Source: Devosia rhizoryzae
GTDB taxonomy: Bacteria; Pseudomonadota; Alphaproteobacteria; Rhizobiales; Devosiaceae
Direction: 5' to 3'
NCBI RefSeq assembly: GCF_016698665.1
Contig: NZ_CP068046.1
Coordinates: 2,170,001-2,234,000 of the forward strand
Length of the DNA stretch: 64,000 nucleotides
The notes beneath the pieces are model-generated. The model saw only the letters and a program-made list of their open reading frames with translations. It had not been told where the DNA came from and ran no database searches. Made by a program: the position numbers and the translations under genes. Shown here one piece after another: positions 33,971-42,583 of the stretch (the stretch's first letter is position 1; each line of letters starts with the position of its first letter).

Positions 33971-35026
33971 CTAGCTCCTCCCTGCCCCAGCAACTCGCTT
34001 GGGCGCCATGCTCGACAGATCGGCGAGTGATCCCCGCTCTAAGAGGCGGCATGGCATGTAGATGCGCCGGTGTTCCGGCTTGTGTTCGATCTCGTCGAAG
34101 AGACCCTCGACTGCCCGCTCGCCGATCGCGCGGCCGGGCTTGGCGACAGTCGTCAGCCCCGGCCAGGCGAACTCGCCCGACGGAATGCCGTCAAACCCGA
34201 GGATCGACACATCGCGCGGGCAATCGAGCCCGGCGTCGCGCACGGCCATCATGGCGCCCAGGGCCATCATGTCATTGGCCGCGAAAACCGCAAGATGGCC
34301 GACGCGTGGCTGCGCCAAAAGGCGCTTCATCGCCTCGCGCCCGCCCTCCACCGTATATTCACCGTCCTCGATCGGCAGGATCGCCGGATCGATATCGCGC
34401 TCGACGCAATGTTCGTGCACAGCGCGCAGAAATCGCGCCCGGGCAAGGCGAGACTTCGGCCCGAGGATCAAGGCCGGTGCGAGATGTCCTTTGCCAACAA
34501 GGTGGTCCAGACCCAGGCGCACGGCTTGAGCAATATCGGAGCCGACGCTTGAAATGCCCGGGAAACGCTCGGCGCTCGACCCGATAAAGACGCAAGGGAG
34601 ACCAAAGCGGTCGAGATCGTCGAAACTGTCGGAAACCGGATTGACGATGGCGCCGTCGACGCGCGCCCGGCGTAGCGTGCGCAAATGCGCCGCCTCCGCC
34701 TCGGGATCCCAATCGGACGAGAAGACCAGAAGCGAAGCCCCTGCCCGCGTCGCCCGATCCTGCGCCCCACGCGCCACATCGGCCCAGAACGGATTGGTGA
34801 TATCTGGAATAACCAGCCCCAGCATGCCGCTGCGGCCCGATCGCATACCCACAGCCAGGTGATTGCGCTCGTAACCCACGGCCTCGGCCGCCTTGACCAC
34901 GCGCTCCCGCGTTTCCTCGGTAATATTGGACGAACCCGCGAGCGCCCGCGCCGCAGTGCTCTTGGACACTCCCGCGCGCTCGGCAACATCAATAATGGTA
35001 GGCCGTCGATTCCGGCTCGGTCCCAT
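33971..35026 (-). CDS. LacI family transcriptional regulator
   Basis: 351 residues from MGPSRNRRPTIIDVAERAG. The HTH is at about 10-32 (DVAERAGVSKSTAARALAGS), followed by the hinge ERVVKAAEAVGYERNHLAVGMRS and a sugar-binding-protein-like effector domain (LGLVIPDITNPFWADVARGAQ, AVFAANDMMALGAMMAVRDAG, VSILGFDGIPSGEFAWPGLTTV). GGGAAGAG precedes the ATG. First gene of the ADP-ribosylglycohydrolase/ABC operon, with a TTGACA promoter whose -10 overlaps an operator, so self-repression is likely. Confidence 0.93.
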   Translation of the reverse strand: MGPSRNRRPTIIDVAERAGVSKSTAARALAGSSNITEETRERVVKAAEAVGYERNHLAVGMRSGRSGMLGLVIPDITNPFWADVARGAQDRATRAGASLLVFSSDWDPEAEAAHLRTLRRARVDGAIVNPVSDSFDDLDRFGLPCVFIGSSAERFPGISSVGSDIAQAVRLGLDHLVGKGHLAPALILGPKSRLARARFLRAVHEHCVERDIDPAILPIEDGEYTVEGGREAMKRLLAQPRVGHLAVFAANDMMALGAMMAVRDAGLDCPRDVSILGFDGIPSGEFAWPGLTTVAKPGRAIGERAVEGLFDEIEHKPEHRRIYMPCRLLERGSLADLSSMAPKRVAGAGRS

Positions 35027-35062
35027 AACTCTTCCCAAAAGCCAGATCCTCCTCCAGCCTCG

Positions 35063-35095
35063 TGGGAACGTTACCGCAGCCACACCAAATGTCAA
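35063..35095 (-). promoter_or_regulatory. Promoter and overlapping LacI-type operator
   Basis: On the minus strand the -35 TTGACA (35090-35095), a 16-bp spacer, and the -10 TAACGT (35068-35073). The -10 is part of CGGTAACGTTCCCA, an imperfect palindrome around AACGTT. The LacI ATG is 42 bp downstream. The 228 bp further upstream (35096-35323) show nothing I recognise. Confidence 0.7.
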
Positions 35096-35323
35096 CCACC
35101 CCCGCCCGCAGCTCCATGATCCGTTTTGAAACCTTCGGGCTCGGCAGCGCATCAACTCGCTTCTGGTCTTTGCTCCGGGTCAGTCCGCGTCGATCATCTA
35201 CAAAGCCACAGCAAACCCGCCCTGTGATCTGATCCCAGGCTTGGGCGAATGCTGCAGACACCACTTGTGCCCGCAGCTTCGTATCAATTGTCGCCGGCAG
35301 CGTCGCTTGATGCCCTGCCAATG

Positions 35324-35719
35324 TTAGCGAACGCTCTCAAGCTGAATAACGGACAAGACCGTCAGCACATGCTTTTTACCGTCACGAGCGAGCCATGTGA
35401 TCGATTGGCCAACACGAAGACCAATCAGGGCTGCGCCGACGGGGGTCAGCACCGATACCCTGCCGGCGGAAATGTCGGCCTCGGAAGGATAGACCAAAGT
35501 CACTTCAGTAAGATCGCCTTCGCTCGTGCGGTACTGCACTCGAGATCCCATCCGCACAGTGTCAGTCGGTAGCTTGGCATCGGGGACGATGTGCGCTCGC
35601 TCCATCTCGTCTAATAGGGTTTCCGCAGCTACTGATGAGCCGCCGGCGGCCATGGCGAGCAACTGACGGTGTTCTGTTGCGGCGACAACGATCTTCGGCC
35701 TCAGGGTTCGGCTGTGCAT
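35324..35719 (-). CDS. Rnk-like (GreA/GreB C-terminal fold) protein, copy 2
   Basis: 131 residues, close to E. coli Rnk (136). An N-terminal helical part (KIVVAATEHRQLLAMAAG, DEMERAHIVPDAKLP) is followed by the GreA/GreB-like FKBP-type C-domain: DTVRMGSRVQYRTSEGD, VTLVYPSEADI, VSVLTPVGAALIGLRVGQSITW. Rnk binds RNA polymerase; it lacks the coiled coil that Gre factors use for transcript cleavage, and so does this protein. It follows copy 1 by 19 bp. Both read away from the gap at 36168-36799. Confidence 0.88.
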   Translation of the reverse strand: MHSRTLRPKIVVAATEHRQLLAMAAGGSSVAAETLLDEMERAHIVPDAKLPTDTVRMGSRVQYRTSEGDLTEVTLVYPSEADISAGRVSVLTPVGAALIGLRVGQSITWLARDGKKHVLTVLSVIQLESVR

Positions 35720-35738
35720 TTTCGTGTTCTTTCGCGGT

Positions 35739-36167
35739 TCAATAAACGTGGCGGTTGGGCGCGTTCGCGACCGAGACTACTTCCACCCAGCTCGATATTC
35801 CCTCAGGGCTGAGCCAGGACAAAGTTTGGCCGGGACGCAACCCAAGGAGTGCGGCCCCATGTCGAGAGGTCACCGATAGTCGATAGCTTGCTTGACCGAT
35901 GCGGCCATTTTCGTCGGGCACGACCAGCTTCACCGTGCACTCCCCGTCCTCTGACCTGAAGCGGACGATGCTGTTGAGCCGCACAACGTCGAAAGGCAGG
36001 CGATCGTCAGGAATGACCTTTGCTCGGTCGAGTTCGTAGAGCAGGAAATCGATGCGGTCTGCATCTTGAGTGATGTCCGTCAAGGCCGCCACTACCAAGC
36101 GTTGGCGCTCTCTTTCACCCACCAGAATGTCTGGCGATTGCATCATCGGCACGATCAAGGCCGTCAT
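35739..36167 (-). CDS. Rnk-like (GreA/GreB C-terminal fold) protein, copy 1
   Basis: 142 residues from MTALIVPMMQSPD. I chose this ATG because AAGGGAAGA precedes it at good spacing and homology begins close after it; the frame stays open to 36389 without recognisable sequence. Domain features parallel copy 2: DFLLYELDRAKVIPDDRLPFDVVRLNS, IVRFRSEDGECTVKLVVPDE, YRLSVTSRHGAALLGLRPGQTLSWLSP. The divergence from copy 2 points to an old duplication. Confidence 0.82.
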   Translation of the reverse strand: MTALIVPMMQSPDILVGERERQRLVVAALTDITQDADRIDFLLYELDRAKVIPDDRLPFDVVRLNSIVRFRSEDGECTVKLVVPDENGRIGQASYRLSVTSRHGAALLGLRPGQTLSWLSPEGISSWVEVVSVANAPNRHVY

Positions 36168-36652
36168 TTTTGCAATCTTCCCTTGGCGCCACTGCGGTCG
36201 AACGTTGCGAAGAGGTGTTCCGGAGTTGAACGGCTTGAGGAATAGTCCTTCAAGCACCATGGACAACGACGAGCCGCGCGTGGTCGCGGTCCTGAACAGG
36301 ACCGGCAAAATCTCAAGACCTGCATGATCGGCCCTTAGCGTCCGGCTCGAACGGCGCAACCAGGCGCTTTCGAAGAGTTCGGAACGCAAGAAGAAATAAG
36401 AATAGTCATCGCGTGTTCCTCATATAGTCGCACGTCAACACCAACCAATGCTGTTGGCGAAACCTGCGAGATGATAATTTCGGAAATTTAGAGCACCCTG
36501 GCGCCACTCTTGCCTTGCAGGCAGGTAGCAGCACCAGGCAATCAGCCTGCCTGGCGACGACCGGAAATCAGTTGGCGATTGATAAATGACTTATGGCTCA
36601 TGGCGGAGATCATGGCCATATTTTCCAATTTGTCAAATCCGGCACCGGTAGA
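36168..36652. other. Region without an intact gene
   Basis: No convincing coding frame. The minus-strand frame ending in copy 1 of the Rnk pair is open to 36389, but codon use and lack of homology argue against translation. A possible minus promoter for the Rnk pair is TTGGTT then TATATG near 36424-36446 (weak). Nothing else is visible. Confidence 0.4.
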
Positions 36653-36795
36653 CTACTCAACAGTGCCGTCTACAACGCGGATGACCGCATCAATCGCAGC
36701 CTGCGGTGTGCGACCACCATCTTGGGCTGAGCCGCATCGAGTTGAGCGATTGCGCCAAGTTCGCGATCCCAGATCACCGACACCTCGGCGGTGGG
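36653..36795 (-). pseudogene. Probable gene remnant with one-base frameshift
   Basis: Read on the minus strand directly after the hydratase stop. One frame gives VSVIWDRELGAIAQLDAAQPK, and after a 1-base shift at the AAGATGG (about 36724) the next frame gives GGRTPQAAIDAVIRVVDGTV and a TAG at 36653-36655. Both halves have normal high-GC codon use. Restoring one base (AAGGATGG) joins them as QPKDGGRTPQAA. No start codon with a ribosome site is evident and I do not recognise the family. A chance pattern is possible. Confidence 0.35.
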
Positions 36796-36799
36796 TGTC

Positions 36800-37540
36800 C
36801 TATCGCTCGGTGAAAGACGCCTTTACCGATCCTAAACCCGGCGCTTGAGCTTCCGCATGCGTACCTTGAAACACAACTGGTCCCAGGCGAGCACCAGTGA
36901 TGACCACCATTCCTGCGGTCAGCGGCGTGTTCCGGGCAGCGCTGTGTCTGACGAGCCATGTAAGTGCTGACAGCATGTTGGATGTTGTCGGCCCACTCTC
37001 CGTGGAAGCGCCATGCCGACCGTCGAGCGACAAGGTCATTGCCTGGTTGCCAAATTCGGGAAGTGTCGCGAAGGACACCGGAGCGCCGAGCACGATGGCG
37101 CCATTGCTTTGCAAGTCGGCAAAAGCTGCCAACTGCGGCACCGACCTTCGATCGGCGAAACGCGATGACAGCAATTCTAACGCCGGGTGCACCGAACCGA
37201 TCGCGGCCCGGACCTCGTCCTCGCTCGCCGTGCCGCGCAGATCGCGGGAGAGTTTTACGGCGACTTCGACCTCGATAGCCAGTCCGGGCAGGTCGCTGTG
37301 TCTGAGCCGGACGCCGTCGGGATGAATAGCGCTGGCGAGAAGTGGCGAGCAGGCTGGCTCGCCTGTCTCCGGAAAGGGTGCGACTTTCCAGGCGCCAACC
37401 TTGCCCAGCGCGACGATGGTTTCGTCCTGGATGGCATAGGCCGATTTCAGATCGGCCGGTACCAGTTCTGCCGGCAAGGCATCCACCGTGGTGCCCGCCT
37501 TGCGGTGGGCGAGCAATAGCTTGGTCAGTTTATTGCTCAT
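36800..37540 (-). CDS. 2-keto-4-pentenoate hydratase-like (MhpD/FAH superfamily)
   Basis: 246 residues of the fumarylacetoacetate-hydrolase fold. Features are YAIQDETIVALGKVGAWKVAPF near residues 35-56, LAIEVEVAVKLSRDL with metal ligands Glu-x-Glu near 90, VHPALELLSSRFAD, FADLQSNGAIVLGAPV and AGMVVITGARLGPV. Members hydrate 2-oxo-alk-4-enoates or decarboxylate related oxoacids. It is 29 bp downstream of the DppDF gene, so it probably belongs to that transcript and acts on an oxoacid from the imported substrate (inference). Confidence 0.87.
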   Translation of the reverse strand: MSNKLTKLLLAHRKAGTTVDALPAELVPADLKSAYAIQDETIVALGKVGAWKVAPFPETGEPACSPLLASAIHPDGVRLRHSDLPGLAIEVEVAVKLSRDLRGTASEDEVRAAIGSVHPALELLSSRFADRRSVPQLAAFADLQSNGAIVLGAPVSFATLPEFGNQAMTLSLDGRHGASTESGPTTSNMLSALTWLVRHSAARNTPLTAGMVVITGARLGPVVFQGTHAEAQAPGLGSVKASFTER

Positions 37541-37569
37541 CCCAACGCCTCTCTAGGATATGCCCGAGC

Positions 37570-39387
37570 TTAGACTGGCTCAAAAGCCATGACGAAGTGT
37601 CCGTCAGCGACTTCCTGGTAGTTGCGGAGGGGCGGCGCGTAATCGGCCGGCCGCATGGGGCTGCGAATATCTTCATTGGTCAGTCCGCGCATGCGATGAC
37701 GCTGCGCCGGGTCGGCCACTGGGACAGCTGCAAGCAGCTTTTTCGTGTAGGGGTGCTGCGGATTGGCGAAGATATCGGCGCGCAGGCCGATTTCAACGAT
37801 CTCCCCCAAATACATAACGGCCACGCGGTGGCTGACGCGCTCCACGACCGCCATGTCATGGGAAATAAACAGGTAGGACAGCCGCAGGCTTTCCTGCAGC
37901 TCGAGAAGCAGGTTGACCACCTGCGCCTTCACCGAAACGTCCAGTGCCGAGACGCTTTCGTCGGCAACGATGACGCTTGGCTCAACCGCCAGGGCGCGCG
38001 CGATGCAGATGCGCTGGCGTTGGCCGCCGGAAAGCTGATGCGGATAGCGTGTCGCCATGGATGGGGAAAGCCCGACGCGCTCCAGCAGCGCCGAAACCCG
38101 GCTGGGGGCTTCCGAAGCACTTGCCATGTTGTGCAACAGCATCGGTTCGGCGATGGCGGTGCCCACCGTCATGCGCGGATTGAGGCTGGCAAACGGGTCC
38201 TGGAAGATCATTTGCATGCGATGGCGCTTGGCGCGCATCTCGTCTTCGTTGAGCCCGGCGATTTCTTCGCCTTCAAGCTTTACCGAACCTGCAACCGGGG
38301 TCACCAGCTGAAGGATGGAAAGGCCGGTCGTCGACTTGCCGCAGCCCGATTCACCGACCAGCGAAAGCGTTTCGCCGCGCTTGAGCGTGAACGAGATATT
38401 TTCGACCGCATGGACGCGTCCTGAGACGCGGCCCAGCATGCCGGAGCGAATGGAAAAGCGGGTCGAAAGATTGTTAACCTCGAGCACGGGCGGCGCGGCG
38501 TGGTCGATGGTGTCGACACTGGCTGCGGCTTCGCCCAGCTGGCCAGTTTTGGCATCGGCGATGGCAAAGCGGCGGGGACGCGGCTCACCAGTCATCGAGC
38601 CTAGCTTGGGAACGGCCGAGAGGAGCGCCTTGGTATAGGGCTGCTCGGGCGTCGTAAAGATTTCGGTCGTCGGACGATCCTCGACCACAACGCCATGCCG
38701 CATCACCACCGTGCGGTCCGCGATTTCGGCCACTACGCCCATGTCGTGGGTGATGAACAGGACCGACATGTTCTCTTCGGCCTGCAATTGCTTGATCAAT
38801 TCAAGGATTTGCGCCTGGATGGTGACGTCGAGCGCGGTCGTCGGTTCGTCCGCGATCAGCAGCTTCGGTCCACAAGCGAGAGCCATAGCGATCATCACGC
38901 GCTGACGCATGCCGCCGGAAAATTGATGTGCATATTCGCCAAAGCGGCGAGCGGCATCTGGGATACGAACGCGGTCGAGCTGCCGGATCGCCTCGGCCTT
39001 GGCGGCCGTCCGCGACAAAGCGCGATGCGCCAAGAGCGCTTCGACGATCTGCTCGCCGATGGGCATTACAGGGTTGAGGCTGGTCATCGGCTCCTGAAAA
39101 ATCATGCCGATCTGCTTGCCGCGCACGTCGTTCATCTGCGCGTCGGTGAGGCTGAGAAGTTCACGCCCATCGAGCTTTATACTGCCCTCGATCCGGGTCA
39201 GCCCTGGATTGTGAAGCTGCATGATCGACATGGCGGTGACGCTTTTGCCGGACCCGGATTCACCAACCACCGCCACCGTTTCGCGTGGGCCGACCGAAAA
39301 ATCGATTCCGTGAACAACCTCGGACCACTCGCCACGCGTGCGGAAGGCAGTCTTGAGGCCCGATACAGAAAGAACCGGGTTGATCAT
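37570..39387 (-). CDS. Peptide/nickel-type ABC transporter, fused double ATPase (DppD-DppF)
   Basis: 605 residues carrying both ATPases of a dipeptide-type importer in one chain, as in GsiA. Domain 1 has Walker A GESGSGKS (about 38-45), signature [15 protein letters not shown] and Walker [15 protein letters not shown]. Domain 2 has Walker [10 protein letters not shown], signature [15 protein letters not shown] and Walker [15 protein letters not shown]. Each ends in the oligopeptide-transporter C-terminal segment ([15 protein letters not shown] and [15 protein letters not shown]). Start ATG ends at 39387, with AGGAG upstream. It serves DppB, DppC and DppA at 42.6-46.2 kb. Confidence 0.94.
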   Translation of the reverse strand: MINPVLSVSGLKTAFRTRGEWSEVVHGIDFSVGPRETVAVVGESGSGKSVTAMSIMQLHNPGLTRIEGSIKLDGRELLSLTDAQMNDVRGKQIGMIFQEPMTSLNPVMPIGEQIVEALLAHRALSRTAAKAEAIRQLDRVRIPDAARRFGEYAHQFSGGMRQRVMIAMALACGPKLLIADEPTTALDVTIQAQILELIKQLQAEENMSVLFITHDMGVVAEIADRTVVMRHGVVVEDRPTTEIFTTPEQPYTKALLSAVPKLGSMTGEPRPRRFAIADAKTGQLGEAAASVDTIDHAAPPVLEVNNLSTRFSIRSGMLGRVSGRVHAVENISFTLKRGETLSLVGESGCGKSTTGLSILQLVTPVAGSVKLEGEEIAGLNEDEMRAKRHRMQMIFQDPFASLNPRMTVGTAIAEPMLLHNMASASEAPSRVSALLERVGLSPSMATRYPHQLSGGQRQRICIARALAVEPSVIVADESVSALDVSVKAQVVNLLLELQESLRLSYLFISHDMAVVERVSHRVAVMYLGEIVEIGLRADIFANPQHPYTKKLLAAVPVADPAQRHRMRGLTNEDIRSPMRPADYAPPLRNYQEVADGHFVMAFEPV

Positions 39388-39416
39388 TGATGTGGCTCCT
39401 CTACGGTGGTGTGCGC

Positions 39417-39445
39417 ATAAAGAAACGCAGTACAAGGATTGTCAA
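39417..39445 (-). promoter_or_regulatory. Promoter for the DppDF-hydratase unit
   Basis: Minus-strand -35 TTGACA (39440-39445) and -10 CTTTAT (39417-39422) with a 17-bp spacer, 30 bp before the DppDF start. Confidence 0.6.
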
Positions 39446-39551
39446 GGTTCTATTTACAAGTGAGCATGGCGCCTTCCCTTGGAAAAGGCTTGGATTTCCG
39501 GGTCTTTCTCGAGATTGAAGCGGCTTGCATGTGAGTTTCGACCGAAATAAT

Positions 39552-39579
39552 TTGACAGGTTGGCATCCGAGTTTACAAC
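39552..39579 (+). promoter_or_regulatory. Promoter for the DUF1537 kinase-GntR unit
   Basis: Plus-strand -35 TTGACA (39552-39557), 16-bp spacer, -10 TACAAC (39574-39579), 12 bp before the GTG start; the leader would be very short. Confidence 0.55.
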
Positions 39580-39591
39580 CAGAAGGGTCTG

Positions 39592-40701
39592 GTGTTGAGG
39601 ATCAGGTCCATCGCTCTGCTTGTTGCCATTGTTGCTGACGATCTTACTGGCGCCCTGGATGTGTCGGCGCCGTTTGCACGCCTTGGGCTGAAGGTTCAGA
39701 TCGCCGTGTCACTGGCCGGGTTGCCTTACGCACTCCAGGCAGGCGCCGAAGTCGTTTGCGTCACTACCGCCAGTCGCGAACTGCCCGCCGGGGCGGCAGC
39801 GCAACGGATGGCGGAAGCGGCGTCCAAACTGGCCGAGGCCAGGCCTGCCATCGTTTTCAACAAGATTGACTCCCGGCTCAAGGGGCATGTGCGGCTCGGC
39901 ATTCAAACTTGTCTTAAGGCTTTCGGCAGAAGAGACGTAGTCGTGGCGCCGGGTGTTCCGGCGCAGGGGCGGCTTGTCCGGAATGGCTTGATTGTTGGCA
40001 GCGGTGTGCTCGCGCCAATCGATATCGCATCCCGTGTCGACGGCATTGAAAGCCTTTCCATCCCCGATAGTGCTACCAACGAGGACATGGAGCGCATTGC
40101 CCGCCGGATTGACTCCAGCACCACTCTCTTCGTTGGCGCCAGCGGGCTCGGCGCGGGCCTTGCTCGTGCGCTGACCGACGGCGCTGCGGCGCCTTTTCTA
40201 CAACCCAGCGCGCCGATGCTGTTTGCGATCGGCTCGCATGACCCGGTAACCCACGCGCAGGTCGACAGCCTTACGGCGCTTGCAGGGTGCGATCTGGTCA
40301 GAACTACTGACGGGGCATTCGCAAGCGACCTGCCGTGGAGGCGCATAACATTGGTTCGCGCCATGAGCCAACCCGACCATCCAGAGCACGGCTCACGGCT
40401 GGCGCGGTTTGGACGATCTATCGCCGAGCAGTTGCGCCGTGATCGTTTCGAAAGCGTGCTGTTGTGCGGCGGAGAGACTGCGCAGACGGTGCTGGATGAT
40501 CTGGGCATCACAACACTTCTTCTACGCGGCGAAGCTGCCTCGGGTATTCCGCTTTTCGAAGCGCAGTTGCGTGGTCGGTCACTCACGATATTGACGAAAT
40601 CGGGTGGGTTCGGCACACCAGATGATCTTTTGCGGCTCGCCGAAGTTGCACACCCAGTTGCGCCAGACATCAGCTCCAAGAGTGCAGGAATTTATCAATG
40701 A
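39592..40701 (+). CDS. Four-carbon acid sugar kinase (DUF1537 family)
   Basis: Kinase of the DtnK/DenK/OtnK family, which phosphorylates D-threonate, D-erythronate or oxo-tetronates at O4. 369 residues from GTG 39592 (TTG at 39595 is possible). The N-domain opens VAIVADDLTGALDVSAPFA, with FNKIDSRLKGHVR near residue 88 as the substrate site. The C-domain has LLCGGETAQTVLDDLGI and ILTKSGGFGTPDDL near the end, the nucleotide-binding glycine loop. Overlaps the GntR gene (ATGA). PdxA2 at 47.5 kb is its expected partner. Confidence 0.9.
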   Translation: MLRIRSIALLVAIVADDLTGALDVSAPFARLGLKVQIAVSLAGLPYALQAGAEVVCVTTASRELPAGAAAQRMAEAASKLAEARPAIVFNKIDSRLKGHVRLGIQTCLKAFGRRDVVVAPGVPAQGRLVRNGLIVGSGVLAPIDIASRVDGIESLSIPDSATNEDMERIARRIDSSTTLFVGASGLGAGLARALTDGAAAPFLQPSAPMLFAIGSHDPVTHAQVDSLTALAGCDLVRTTDGAFASDLPWRRITLVRAMSQPDHPEHGSRLARFGRSIAEQLRRDRFESVLLCGGETAQTVLDDLGITTLLLRGEAASGIPLFEAQLRGRSLTILTKSGGFGTPDDLLRLAEVAHPVAPDISSKSAGIYQ

Positions 40702-41432
40702 CACAGACCGGCAGCAGCCTCGATGTTGAACCCCGTCACAGGACGCTGTTTGCCGATCGTGTGTATCAATTGCTGCAGACCCGGATTTCCAACGGCGAAT
40801 ACGCATCCGACGAGAAGCTGCCAAGCGAGAAAGAACTTTCAGATCAGTTCGATGTTTCGCGTCCCATCGTTCGCGAGGCGCTTGATCGGCTGCGCAAGGA
40901 AGGGATGATCTATTCGCGCCAGGGCGCCGGCAGTTTCGTGCGTTTGCGCACCGAACCGCGCTCGCTTGGCTTCCCGCCCGTCGAAACCATCGCGGATATT
41001 CAGCGCTGCTATGAGTTCCGGCTAACCATCGAGCCCGAGGCTGCCTTTTTTGCGGCGAAGCGACGGAACGAAGCCGCTATTTCCAGCATCGGCGAGGTGG
41101 TGGAGCTCTTGAGCAGCGCGACCGACCAGCAGCGGCATCGAGAAGACGCCGACTTTGCTTTTCACAAGGCGGTCGCTGATGCCTCAAACAACCATTATTA
41201 CAGCTCCGCCATGCAGGCCTTGCGAAGCCACATCGCCGTCGGCATGAAGCTGCACGGACTTGCGCTCATGGGACCGGGTCGTGGCCTTGAAAAGGTGCTC
41301 GACGAGCACCGCCATATCTACGAATGCATTCGTGATGGCGATGCGGAAACCGCGCGGCAGCAGATGCGCACGCATCTCGAAGGCTCGCGCAACCGGTTGT
41401 TCGAGGATCGCGTCCTCGATCTCTCACTCTAA
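40698..41432 (+). CDS. GntR (FadR/FCD) transcriptional regulator
   Basis: 244 residues. The winged HTH (about 15-80) has FADRVYQLLQTRISNGEYASDEKLPSEKELSDQF in pieces and VSRPIVREALDRLRKEGMI. The FCD domain has YEFRLTIEPEAAFFAA, ADFAFHKAVADASNN and LDEHRHIYECIRDGD. Coupled to the kinase by a 4-bp overlap; likely the local regulator of the acid-sugar cluster, whose candidate site is the CATGTTGACATG palindrome at 46265-46276. Its stop overlaps the stop of the convergent alcohol dehydrogenase gene. Confidence 0.92.
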   Translation: MTQTGSSLDVEPRHRTLFADRVYQLLQTRISNGEYASDEKLPSEKELSDQFDVSRPIVREALDRLRKEGMIYSRQGAGSFVRLRTEPRSLGFPPVETIADIQRCYEFRLTIEPEAAFFAAKRRNEAAISSIGEVVELLSSATDQQRHREDADFAFHKAVADASNNHYYSSAMQALRSHIAVGMKLHGLALMGPGRGLEKVLDEHRHIYECIRDGDAETARQQMRTHLEGSRNRLFEDRVLDLSL

Positions 41433-42583
41433 AGGGCAGCGCGGTAGATTTGAACGATGTCGGCAACGCTCATGTCGCGCGGATTGTGATCAAGCAAGCG
41501 GCGAATGGCGTGAGCTTCCTGCGCCATCGAGGGAAGATCGGTCTCGGAAACCCCAAGCTTGCCCATTTGCATCTCAACGCCAAGGCCGGCGCAATAGTCG
41601 TAGCTCGCGGCCCGCAGATCGCCACCGGCGATCCCCAGGAGTTCGGCTACCAGCTGACTTTTTTCCGGGCGTACCGGCGCGTTAAAGGCCAGGGTGTGCG
41701 GGAAAATAACCGCATTGGCGAGGCCATGCGGAACCCCGAAACGGGTGCCAAGCGGATAGGACAGGGCATGGCCGGCGGTGGTGTTGACCGGTCCAAGGCA
41801 GAACCCGCCATAGAGCGCCGCCATTGCAAGGCCGGCGCGTGCTTCGACATCGGAGCCGTCAGCCACGGCGCGGGCAAGATAGCGTCCAACGAGGCTAATA
41901 CCTTCGCGGGCGTAAAGATCGACCAAGGGATGCGACCGCCGGCTGGTAAAGGCTTCGACACAGTGAGCTAGCGCATCTATGCCGGTCGCCGCAGTGACGG
42001 CCGCTGGCAAGGACGTGGTCATCTCCGGGTCAACGATAGCGATGTCGGCGACCATATGCCGGCTATCGGCAGCGAGCTTGGCCTTGCTCGCTGGGTCCGT
42101 AATCAAGGCCCGGGCGCCCACCTCGCTGCCCGTTCCCGCTGTGGTGGGGATCGCGACCAGCATGCAGCCGCGCGCCTCCGCTTTGTCGACGCCGACAATG
42201 TCGCGAAATTTTTGAGTGCTGCCGCAAAGAACTGCAGCAAGCTTTGCAAGATCCATCGCACTGCCGCCGCCGAAGCCAACGATCACGTCGGGAGCAAACG
42301 CTTTGGCCTGATCGATGAGACGTTCAAGGTTCGGCAGGTCGGGCTCTGGCTTAACCTCGGAAAAGATGTGGCTCTGCCCTGGCAGGGCCAGCAGGTCGGC
42401 GCGGCCGGCATTGAACGCGTCGGCGACAACCAGGACACGTTTTTCGGCCCAACGGGGCACGAAATCGGCAAGGCGGCGCGCCTTGTTGGCCCCGTATTCT
42501 ATGCGCCCAGGCTGCACGAAGGTGAGTGGCTGCAGAAGAGGGACGGCTTGCGCAACAGTTGCGGTCTGGAGGGCCGAAGACAT
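41429..42583 (-). CDS. Iron-containing alcohol dehydrogenase / maleylacetate reductase-like
   Basis: 384 residues from MSSALQTATV. The NAD-binding part has VIVGFGGGSAMDLAKLAAVL (about 98-117) and IPTTAGTGSEVGARALITDP. Metal ligands lie in GIDALAHCVEAFTS, HALSYPLGTRFGVPHGLANAV. C-terminal RRLLDHNPRDMSVADI is typical. Start and upstream DppC stop overlap (TAATG), so it is the last gene of the dppABC-type operon. The frame runs open beyond the start inside dppC, without homology. Its role is probably oxidation of a hydroxyl on the imported compound. Confidence 0.91.
   Translation of the reverse strand: MSSALQTATVAQAVPLLQPLTFVQPGRIEYGANKARRLADFVPRWAEKRVLVVADAFNAGRADLLALPGQSHIFSEVKPEPDLPNLERLIDQAKAFAPDVIVGFGGGSAMDLAKLAAVLCGSTQKFRDIVGVDKAEARGCMLVAIPTTAGTGSEVGARALITDPASKAKLAADSRHMVADIAIVDPEMTTSLPAAVTAATGIDALAHCVEAFTSRRSHPLVDLYAREGISLVGRYLARAVADGSDVEARAGLAMAALYGGFCLGPVNTTAGHALSYPLGTRFGVPHGLANAVIFPHTLAFNAPVRPEKSQLVAELLGIAGGDLRAASYDYCAGLGVEMQMGKLGVSETDLPSMAQEAHAIRRLLDHNPRDMSVADIVQIYRAAL

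Noticed and set aside
34989..35321. 110-codon minus-strand frame upstream of the LacI gene
   Set aside because: It overlaps the promoter and the LacI N-terminus in another frame and has no homology features.
36510..36848. 112-codon plus-strand frame in the gap before the hydratase gene
   Set aside because: No ribosome site or recognisable motif, and it overlaps the hydratase 3' end; the minus-strand remnant reading is more protein-like.
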